From Dillenia suffruticosa (lineage: Eukaryota; Streptophyta; Magnoliopsida; Dilleniales; Dilleniaceae): a stretch of 64,000 nucleotides of DNA. Below, piece after piece: positions 36,321-46,000 of this stretch. The stretch spans positions 558,001 through 622,000 of the forward strand of contig JAVTVX010000010.1 in NCBI GenBank assembly GCA_033439265.1. Reading direction: 5' to 3'. Under the pieces are notes generated by a model, which did not search any database, was not told the DNA's origin, and worked only from the letters and a program-made list of their open reading frames with translations. How positions within the stretch are numbered: the first letter of the stretch is position 1; the number at the start of each line of letters is the position of its first letter. A program made the translations under genes and the position numbers.

Positions 36321-36541
36321 TTGGTTTAGTTCGGGATTTTATAGTTGCCAAAGAACACCAACCACAAAATGTTAGTTAATAAGATGACTAAAAGTGTGAG
36401 ACAGAGAAAAAGGAAGCGAAATACAAACAAAGAAATAGAAAAGATAAGCTATAATGTGAAAAAAGGCATCGGTGGTAAAAATATGAGCAATGAGAAGGAA
36501 AACTGTGCCAAACATGCTCCACGAGAAGATACACAAACATT

Positions 36542-36613
36542 TGTGTTTGCCGAGAGTCGAATCCGGATCTATTGCTTGGAAGGCAATTATCCTAACCGTT
36601 AGACTACAAATGC
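36542..36613 (-). pseudogene. tRNA-Gly(UCC)-like copy 26 (type C)
   Basis: Duplicate of the copy at 35133. Confidence 0.6.
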
Positions 36614-36836
36614 TAACTGTAGCTAGAGATTTTACAGTCGCTTAAAGACTCTATCCCTAGAATGTTAGTTGATAAGATGATTAAATATAATAAACAAAGA
36701 AAGAAGAAATGAAACACAAACACTGACATAGCAAACATAAGCTATAATGTGAAAAAATTTGACATCGGTGATAAAAATATGAGTAATGAGAAGGAAGGCT
36801 AAGCTAGACATACACCAAGAGAAGAAACAGAAAACT

Positions 36837-36908
36837 TGTATTTGTCGAGAGTCGAACCCGGATCTATTGCTTGGAAGGTAATTATCCTAACCGTTGGACT
36901 ACAAACGC
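36837..36908 (-). pseudogene. tRNA-Gly(UCC)-like copy 27 (type A)
   Basis: Duplicate of the copy at 35428 but with one further change in the anticodon stem (ATTAC opposite GCAAT). Confidence 0.6.
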
Positions 36909-37131
36909 TTGATGTAGTTAGAGATTTTGCAACTGCCAAGCACTCTATCCTCATAATGTTAATTGATAAGATGATTAAAAATGAGAAATAGAGAAAGAGA
37001 AAATAAAACACAAATACAGATAGAGGGAAGATAAGTCAAAATATGAAAAAAATTTTCATCAGTAGTAAAAATATGAGCAATGAGAAGAAAGACAACGCTA
37101 GACATGCACCAAGAGAAGAAACACAAGCACT

Positions 37132-37203
37132 TGCATTTGGCAAGAGTCGAATCTGTGTCTACTGTTTGAAAGATAATTATCCTAATCGCTGGACTACAAA
37201 TGG
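37132..37203 (-). pseudogene. tRNA-Gly-like copy 28 (type D, anticodon UUC)
   Basis: Anticodon loop CTTTCAA. The anticodon stem, T arm and acceptor are mutated. Confidence 0.75.
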
Positions 37204-37390
37204 TTTGTGTAGTTAGGAATTTACAATTGCCAAAAGACTCCTATCAGAGATACAGAAAGAGGAAACGAAATACAAACACTGATAGAGGAAAGATAAGCCA
37301 TAATGTGAAAAAATACATCAATGGTAAAAATATGAGCAATGAGAAGGAAGACTATGGCAAACATGAACCAAGAGTAGGTATACAAACATT

Positions 37391-37462
37391 TGTGTTTGCC
37401 AGGAGTCGAATCCGGGTCTATTGCTTGGAAGGCAATTATCCAAACGGTTGGACTACAAACGT
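37391..37462 (-). pseudogene. tRNA-Gly(UCC)-like copy 29 (type E)
   Basis: Anticodon arm intact and T arm nearly so. Two outer acceptor pairs are lost and the D loop is changed. Confidence 0.6.
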
Positions 37463-37687
37463 TTGGTGTAGGTAGAGATTTTACAGTTGCCAAAGGACTC
37501 CATCCTCCAAAATGTTAGTTAATAAGATAAATAAAAATGAGAGACGGAGAAAGAGAAAATGAAACACAAGCACAGACAGAGGAAAGATAAGCTATAATGT
37601 GAAAAAATTTGGTATCGGTGGTAAAAATATGAGCATCGAGAAGAAAGGCATTGCTAGACATGCACCAACAGAAGAAACACAAACACT

Positions 37688-37759
37688 TACATTTGTCAGG
37701 AGTCAAACCCGAGTCTATTGCTTGGAAGGTGATTATCCCAACTGTTCAACTACAAACGC
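37688..37759 (-). pseudogene. tRNA-Gly(UCC)-like copy 30 (type B)
   Basis: Anticodon stem unpaired, T loop changed (TTTGACT). Confidence 0.7.
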
Positions 37760-37970
37760 TTGGTGTAATTCAGGATTTTATAGTTGCCAAAGGACACCTA
37801 CCTCAAAATGTTAGTTGATAAGATGACTAAAAATGAGAGATAGAGAAAAAGGAAGCGAAATACAAACAGAGAAAGAAGAAAGATAAGCTATAATGTGAAA
37901 AAAGGCATCGGTGGCAAAAATATGAGCAAAACAGTGCCAAACATGCACCGAGAAAAGATACACAAATATT

Positions 37971-38042
37971 TGCGTTTGCCGGGAGTTGAACCCGGGTCTA
38001 TTGCTTGGAAGGCAATTATCCTGACCGTTGGACTACAAATGC
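37971..38042 (-). tRNA. tRNA-Gly(UCC), nearly intact (copy 31, type C)
   Basis: D, anticodon and T arms pair fully with UCC anticodon; T loop TTCAACT is acceptable. There is a single acceptor mismatch (GCATTTG with CAAACGC). It is the best-preserved type C copy. Confidence 0.68.
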
Positions 38043-38263
38043 TTGATATAATTAGAGATTTTACAGTCGTCAATGGACTCCATCCCCAGAATGTTAGTTG
38101 ATAAGATGACTAAAAGTAAGAGACAAAAAAAGAAGAAATGAAACACAAACATAGACAGAGCAAACATAAGCTATAATGTGAAAAAATTTTACATCGGTGA
38201 TAAAAATATGAGCAATGTGAAGGAAGACAAAGCTTATACACCACGAGAAGAAACAAAAACACT

Positions 38264-38335
38264 TGCGTTTGTCGGAAGTCAAACCCGGGTCTATTGCTTG
38301 GAAGGCAATTATCCTAACCGTTGGACTACAAACGC
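38264..38335 (-). tRNA. tRNA-Gly(UCC)-like, possibly functional (copy 32, type A)
   Basis: Acceptor, D and anticodon arms are perfect, with UCC anticodon and a T5 run just downstream. The T loop is TTTGACT instead of TTCGACT and one T-stem pair is lost, which weakens the B box. Confidence 0.5.
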
Positions 38336-38558
38336 TTGGTTTAGTTAAAGATTTTATAACTGCCAAAGGACTCTATCCCCAGAATGTTAATTGATAAGAT
38401 GATTAAAAATGAGAGACTAAGAAAGAGGAAATAAAATACAGATACAGATAGAGGGACGATAAGTCATAATGTGAAAATTTTGGCATCAATAGTAAAAGTA
38501 TGAGCAATGAGAAGGAAGACAATACCAGACATGCACCGAGAGAAGAATAACAAGCACT

Positions 38559-38630
38559 TACGTTTAGCAGGAGTCGAAACCGTATCTATTGTTCGAAAAA
38601 AAATTATCCTAACCGCTAGACTACAAATGA
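38559..38630 (-). pseudogene. tRNA-Gly-like copy 33 (type D, anticodon UUC)
   Basis: The anticodon region has become A-rich on the plus strand (TTCGAAAAAAAAT), destroying the stem. Acceptor mutated. Confidence 0.72.
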
Positions 38631-38816
38631 TTGTTGTAGTTAAGGATTTTATAATTGCCAAAAGACTCCTATGAGAGAGAGAAAGAGGAAATGAAATACA
38701 AACATCGATGGAGGAAAGATAAGCTATAACGTAAAAAAAGGCATCGGTGGTAAAAATATGAGCAATGAGAAGGAAGACCGTGGCAAACATGAACCAAGAG
38801 TAGATACATATATATT

Positions 38817-38888
38817 TCTGTTTATCAGGAGTCGAATCCGGGTCTATTGTTTGAAAGGCAATTATTCTAACCGTTGGACTACAAACGG
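38817..38888 (-). pseudogene. tRNA-Gly-like copy 34 (type E, anticodon UUC)
   Basis: Loop CTTTCAA gives UUC. Acceptor mismatched, D stem weakened. It is the last tRNA-like copy of the array. Confidence 0.72.
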
Positions 38889-39089
38889 TTGGTGTAGTTC
38901 GAGATTTTACAGTTGCTGAAGGGCTCAATCCCCAAGATATTAGTTGATAAAATAACTAAAAATGAGAGACGGAGAAAGAGAAAATGAAACACAAGCATAG
39001 ACAGTGGAAAGATAAGCTATAATGTGAAAAAATTTGGCATCGGTGGTAAAAATTTGAGCAATGAGAAGGAAGACATTGCTAGTTATGCA

Positions 39090-41264
39090 TCAAGAGAGCT
39101 TGATAATGACTATGATAATTTAACAAAGAGAGCTTATGTTGGAAGGACTAAAAAGCTTATGATGTTGCCTCTAGCCAACACAAGATCACTGTCAGTCCCT
39201 ACCGTGGCCCAAGTTTGGACATTAAGACAAGGAATTCTTCCTGTCGGTAAGTTTACATGGAAGATAGATGGGATATATGAACGCATCAGAAGAAATATTG
39301 GTGTTGTTTGATGACCCCATGAATCAGGAGCAAAAGGACAGTGTCCTGCGTTTATAGGAAATTTGGGGAGGAAATGAAATACGTGGGAGAGAAAAAATAC
39401 CATGTCGTATGTTTGTACACGAACATTTTGAATCGCTAGACTTGTTTATACCATCACTTGGAATTTGGCAAAGGTAGCCTTTTTTTTTGTCCTTTTTTTC
39501 CTTAATAAACAATACCATGAAGATTAATCTCTCTCAAAGTTCTTCTCAAGTTTCTTTGCACAAAGAGGAAGCAAAAGGAAGTTGAAAGCGCATCTAGCAA
39601 TTTACTAGTTCTGAGCTACTGCTACCAAGTGGTCTAGCAATTTACTATTTCTAAATCCTTTCTCTATTTCTAAAATCTCTTGGAGTTTATTTATAAAGTA
39701 AAAAATTTCTCATAATTAAAAAAATAATTTTAGATGGATTTACAAATCTTATGAAATTCATTTATAAATTTCATAATTTTTTGTTGATTTTTGAAAATCT
39801 ATATCATTTATGGATTTAGAAATAAACTTGATGTTATTATTATTTTTTTATTCTAAATAGCAAAACTTGAAATTAAAAATATTTATGGACTTTTGGTCTC
39901 ATTCCACCTGAAGTATTTCTCAACCTGGATCCCCCCCCCCAAAAAAAAAAATGGAAACGAAGTCATAAAATTTCTTCATATATGAAACGTGTATAAAATG
40001 ATAATCTTACTAATAAATTTTAAACAGGAGCTAACCTCTTTTTATTTTTTTTTTCTTATTACCACATGATTCAAAAGCTTTTGATCCTAGAGGTACCCTC
40101 TACAACACGAGGTTGCTTTCTAAACACCGACGCAACCCTGGCTACCCTCAATTGCAACTGCATACTGCCGCTAAATAAGTGAGCACCGACCGCACTTAAA
40201 GGCATCCAGTCCTCAATATCAATCTTGATCGCAAAAACTGACCATCAACATGGCCTCTCTCCCTAGATGATACAAAAAGTTCAGAGACACCACCGACTCT
40301 TTTTGGTCGAGATTGCGGATATTGTCTTCCAAAGCTATATGTATGTCTTAAAACATGGCGTCAACATTAATGACCTTGACACTCCAACTGTTTAATACCT
40401 AGGACACAGAAAAATTAAAACAGTACATACGACACAAACCTACATTTCTACCAAACTTTTGTAACCATTTTAGTTATATCAGAAAGCCCCAAATTTTAGT
40501 TAACACTTGATACATTATAAATTCACCCAAACACGAAATCTATGTAAGCGGGTAGTAAGGAATGTGGACCGTGAAAATCAAAACTCAAGTATTTCTGCCA
40601 AAAAGGGGGAAAATTGTCTTTCAAAGCAAACATTGTCAATTAGCAAATTTATTTGCATTTTATCCCCCCCCCCCCGCCAAAAAAGGAACTTCCGAGAACA
40701 AAATGACTAATAGTAAGAAATCCATTATTGAATGGAGGTGAGGCGTGAGGTATGGTGCAGGAAAAAAGGCATAAAAACAACCAATTTGTCCGGTTAATTT
40801 CCCCCCGGGGGGGGGATCCAACCAAATTGAAACCCAGCAAAACAAGACCTTGTGTTAGATGTATAGGAGAAAATAATGAAGGCACCCATTAAAATTAAAA
40901 TAACACTTCATCTTCCCTCTACAAATCCCACCACACCTAGACCATTTCTTCTAAGTTAAAAAGGAAAAAAGAAGTGACAAAAAAATGGGGGAATGAAACA
41001 TGCCATATTGTTCGTGCCAAATGGTACAATACTTTTTGCTACAAGCGTCACATGCCATGCTGCCTCCTTTTTTGTGATAAGTTAGTCAAAAGACGCCTTA
41101 CTGGCTCATTTTACATGCTTTTCTGCTAGGAACGACCACCTCAATCACACCACCATTCCATAGCAAAATCATAATCCTTAGAATCTGAATTTAGCCCTCC
41201 CCAAGTAACCAAGCTAGCAGGCACTTACTGCTGCATTATCGGTCACAGCTCTACGGTGCTTACA
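39090..41264. other. Spacer between the tRNA array and PP2A, no gene supported
   Basis: The plus strand at 39090-39311 continues an open frame from the array edge (ends RRNIGVV) with a non-repetitive composition. I do not recognise it and cannot rule out a lost exon. The rest holds C and G homopolymers (39931-39940, 40665-40675, and C6 then G9 near 40801-40815) and AT-rich sequence. The last few hundred bases are probably the PP2A 3' untranslated region. Confidence 0.55.
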
Positions 41265-41392
41265 TCATAGAAAATAATCAGGTGTTCTCCGTGTCACGTC
41301 TGGCTCTCCCCGCCTTGGTGCAGGTTCAAACTGCACCAAAAGGTGAATTTGGAGATATTAACATGGTGGTCATTCAGCGGCACAGGTGCTCA

Positions 41393-41433
<41 letters not shown>

Positions 41434-43003
41434 TGAATAAACGTGTGGCCTTTGCAGTCATCAACTTCTAGAATGGAAGCCATGTTTCCACAGCGATAGC
41501 AATAATTAGGAGCACTGAATATGGTAACAACTTTTTGTTCCTGCACAAGATAAGTAATTATGTCAAAAAGCATCAATCCACCAGATTAAATGTTCAACCT
41601 CTTCCTTAAGACAACCAATAATTTCTGGTAGTAGTAGTTACATGGCCCCAGTTGAATCCCTCCATAACCAGCTGATGGGCTCTTGCAATCAGTTTCAAAT
41701 TATTGGTGTGGTTAAACTGTTCAGAAATGTCCTGTAGGACATGAAAAATGATAAGGATCATGTGCTGTTCAGTAAAAAAAAAAAATGTCAAAGATGCCAA
41801 AAACATAGGAAAAACCATCCATACTTGGCCGAATGTATATCCAGCACCTCGAGGTGAGATACCCCAACCACAGCGATCATCTGGATCAGACCATAAGAGA
41901 TCACACATTGGACCCTCATGAGGTACTTCTTGAACACGATCAAAATTACGTATATTATCAAGTGTTTCAATTGATGGAGACAGTCCACCATGTAGACAAA
42001 AGATTTCTGATTCAACCTACACAAAATGAAAAGAGCATGTTGAGGCATGCCATCAATATCAATTTAACTAAGGGTGTGTTCTTTTTGCAGTATTCTAGAG
42101 GAGGTTTTCAAAAATAACAGGAATTGATGAACACTTGTTCTCCTAATGTAAATCATAAGATTCTCATATATAATTGGCCAATCTGGGATTCTAAAATATT
42201 CTCCAAAAGCCAAACTAAAACTTGGTTTAAGGAATGGCTCTTCAAGTTCAAATCAAGTGAAAACATTCTGATATCATGGAGGTCCAGAACTCATACTAAC
42301 CAAGGCCGTCAAAGGGAAGTAATCAAAGAGATCTGTAAATATCTTCCATACATTGGCATTTCCATACCTGTGAGCAAAAGTAAACTACAAATTAAAGATG
42401 AGAACATAAACAAATGAATATATATCATGTAGAAATTGAATAAAATAAACAGCATCAAATGCCCAATTGCCATGAGAAATAGAATAAATACATTCATCAA
42501 ATATAAGGTGAACTGTCAAGAAAGTTCAACACGTAAGGCAGAGCATGTTTAAGACCTTTTCTCTACCAAAAGACAAATTTTGACCCCCCAGAAGAAAAGA
42601 CATAAAGGAAACAGCAACAACAAGAGCTGAGGGTGCATGAACCACAGAAAATTTCCATGAATCAAAATGATTTGAGTTGTTGACAAGTTTAGTCTGAAAA
42701 TAAGAAAAATGTAAATCTCTATTTCAACTGCTAGAGATAGTTATTATAATAGCTATACATAGAGATTAAATATGTCATGAGCTGCTACCTGACATATCAC
42801 TCTCTAGCCTATTAAGTTTAGCTCAGTAATGGGAGGAAAATGTAAACATAGTACCATATTTGTGCCAATCTTTGAATAAAAGAAGCTACCAAGCAAGAGT
42901 TGAAGCAACCCAAATAAATTTGAATTGCAAGAAACAAAAACGCCATATCAAGTTTCATACAAGAAAATAAACCAGAAAAGCTCAATTAGACAAAGGTATA
43001 TAA

Positions 43004-43052
<49 letters not shown>

Positions 43053-46000
43053 AGTCTAAACAAAAAAACTAGCTAATTTAGCAGGAAAACAACGTAATAA
43101 ACATAGATATTTGTCTAGGAAGCATAATGAACACCTTTTCCAGCAGTAACACGAGACTCAAAACGCATGTATGAAAGAAAAAGTGGTCTCGCAAGTGAGT
43201 TAAGGTATGAAAGAAGACAAACACAGATTGGCCCACAAGCATTAGACTTTTTTCTGAAATTGACTCTTCATATGAAAATGTAAAAGATCCATAATCCAAA
43301 GTCATCAAATAACAACCTAAAGCAAAATCACTCAAATTAGAAAGATCGTCTAAAATGGGAAACAAGCATTCTACAATATTTTTTTATTCCATCCATCAGC
43401 AGAGGTGAAATCCAATGTTGCAAACGCTCTTCATTTTGCCAAAATGCACACATCCCACTAAAGAAGGCATAGAAATCAGTATGGATGTCAAACACGGCAT
43501 CTTAACGAAATTTGGAAGAGATGAAGTGTGTACACACATTTGGCTACCATCTCGAAGTCCATGTAAAGGTTAAAATAATAGTGGCCTCAGCCCAGCATTG
43601 ACAACATGGATTTCCAGAAAAAGGCTGTAGGCTTGGCATTCTCAATTCAATGTGTACCTTTTTGGGGTAAATATTCAACATCAAAAATCAAAAGAAGGTG
43701 ATTGAACATTGTGTTACAGTTGGAAAGTTTCTTCCCAGAAATATCCAAATTATACAAAGATATTCTTCATCTTAAGAGAAACAAAAGCTGTTAAAATAAG
43801 TTTTATCATGATGGAGGCAACAAAAACATAAGCTCAGAAACTTACTTTCGTAAGCATTCATCATAAAACCCATAGACTTGAGTAATCTGCAAGGGTAAGC
43901 AAAGGCCATATTCAGCAAAGCTGGCAAAAAGTTCATGAAACCTTCAAAAAACAGACACTGTGTGTGTGTGTGTGTGTGTGTGTGACATCACATATAGAAT
44001 ACCTTAAACCAGAAGAAAATGTAAGAAAGGGTCAAGTTAACATCCGACCACCTGACTCTTTGCAAACATCAAATCCTAAAGATAGGGTCAAAACAAGTTC
44101 ATGATTTGCATGGTTGAACTATCTTTTGAGGTGGCACAAGAATAACTGTACAAGTCAGACACAAAGAAGACTCGGTTATACCTGACGACTCTCATGATTC
44201 CCTCTTAAAATTGTAATCCGTTGAGGATAACGCACCTTCAGGGCCACAAGAAGCTGAAAAGTAAAACAATTATAACTACCAGAACAGCAGCAAGAAGCCA
44301 GAAGCAAATAAATGCCTTTAAAATCAAAGAAAAAAGAAACAAACCATCCAAATCCCTATGCAACCAATGAGAAACAAATACTAGATTGTCCCAGGATAGG
44401 TTAAAAGGTGTGTGCTTAAAAAGATCTGATTCCATAGACAAGTTGCAGTTTTACTTTCCCTAGGGCAACAGTGGAGTTTAGCCCACTGTTCACATTGGAC
44501 ATTGATCAAAGCTCCCATCACAAGCATTCTTAATATAACCTAGCCCAATGACAATTGCAATTGCAAATTGTTTACTGTAACCATCAAGAGAACCACATTC
44601 GAAACCATCACTCTCAGACTGGTGCAGCATAGAATAAAACAAACACTCACCGTAACAGTTTCAACAGAATAATAGCCGCGATCAACATAGTCTCCCATAA
44701 ACAAGTAGTTTGTGTCCGGACACTACACTTGTGAAAACACAAAACAAAATAAAAAAATAAGAATTTCAGGAGCCACAGCGGCATAAATGCAGATGTATCA
44801 GTCAGTTAAATGCTGAATCAACAACAACGTATTGGCTGCTATAGCAAGCATGCACTGTGTATGAATTATGATAAAGAGTTGCCAATAATTTGAATTATGA
44901 TTGATCCAGATGACTAAAAATGAAGAGCTCTTAAATCAAAACAAATACCTTCCCTCCTATCCGAAATAGCTCTGCAAGATCATGGAACTGCCCATGAATA
45001 TCACCACAAATGGTAACAGGACTCTTCACAGGCTGCAATAGAACATAAGAATTATTTAGAATCTCTGAATACTTAAGTGACAATAATGGCATCAATGTAG
45101 AAGTGCTGATTACAGAAAACAAATGGACATTTACCAGGATATAAGTATAATGATCCAAGTTTACTCATCACAACCATCCTAACTAACTTGCAGAGGTATC
45201 ATGGCCCGCAATACTTGCGGAAGTTGTGTTAGGAGTTCAGAAAATAACATAACTAAAGGGTAACAGGAATAGTAGTAGTAAAAAAGAAGTTAGCCTGATA
45301 TGCTACTTTACAGAAGTCACACAAGAAGAACAAGAACCTACCAGGATTCTAATTGCTTTATGAAGAGCACTTCAACACATAGGTGATCAAAAAGCCCAAT
45401 GACAGAAGAATCCAAACATACTGAAAACTACACAAACAAAATAACAAACCAAACTGAACTAGGAAGGAACAGAGACTATCTTTATATATTTCACAAAATT
45501 TTCACCCAACAGTAATTATATCATGACTTTTCCTATAGCTAAACTTTTATAGATATGTTACAGAAATGAGCCCCACAAGTGGAAACCTTACTATGACATC
45601 ATAATCAGAAGGTCTTCTCTAGTCAGAGCATCTTAAATCTGTTACATCCCACAATCAGCCTAAATGCAAACCAGCTGCTGGAACTCCCAAACATCATACA
45701 ATATCAACATATGAAAATTCTCACCCAAAAGATTTCCTACAGCATTCTCATTTTTAAAATAGGAGACAGAACATCATCCATCCAGAATAATAGAAATAAC
45801 AGAAACACAAACATCGAATTACGCAACCCAATAATGAAAACAAAAACGACTCTAGCGCTTCTGCATCTTAGAAATGGAGAGGAAAATGACAGAACAGGTA
45901 ATAAATAGGTCACTGAAGATGATTAACACCACAATTGGCATTTGAGATTGAAGTACATATCCATAAGGAAAGCCCACAAAAACAAGTAATTCAAAGGAGC

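Larger units (their letters stand above)
34045..36878 (-). repeat. 1409-bp tandem segmental duplication of five tRNA units
   Basis: The stretch 34045-35469 is repeated as 35454-36878 with an offset of 1409 bases and no difference that I found by eye. Each unit has the tRNA-like copies D-E-B-C-A. The edges lie inside the tRNA sequences at 34045 and 35470, where the two copies first differ. Confidence 0.93.
29515..39089 (-). repeat. Tandem array of tRNA-Gly(UCC) genes and pseudogenes
   Basis: About 9.6 kb of tandem units of roughly 210-340 bases. Each has a 70-72 base tRNA-Gly-like segment on the minus strand and a spacer. Spacers share the blocks ATGTTAGTTGATAAGATGA, AAGATAAGCTATAATGTG, ATCGGTGGTAAAAATATGAG and CACCAAGAGAAGAAACAC. 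I count 31 full-length and 3 partial tRNA-like copies. Spacers fall into five types by the text just before the tRNA: A (AGAGCTAGACATACACC), B (ATTGCTAGACATGCACC), C (AACAGTGCCAAACATGC), D (AAGACAATGCCAGACATG) and E (shortened spacer, GGCAAACATGAACCAAGAG). They recur in the order D-E-B-C-A. The array ends abruptly near 39085 inside a type B spacer. The many short frames on both strands here are by-products of the repeat. Confidence 0.95.

Noticed and set aside
29515-39089. CRISPR-like array
   Set aside because: Repeats are long, unequal and include tRNA bodies. The setting is a plant nuclear genome.
40795-40816. C6/G9 palindromic run
   Set aside because: Homopolymer tracts next to each other; could be a sequencing or assembly effect and carries no other signal.
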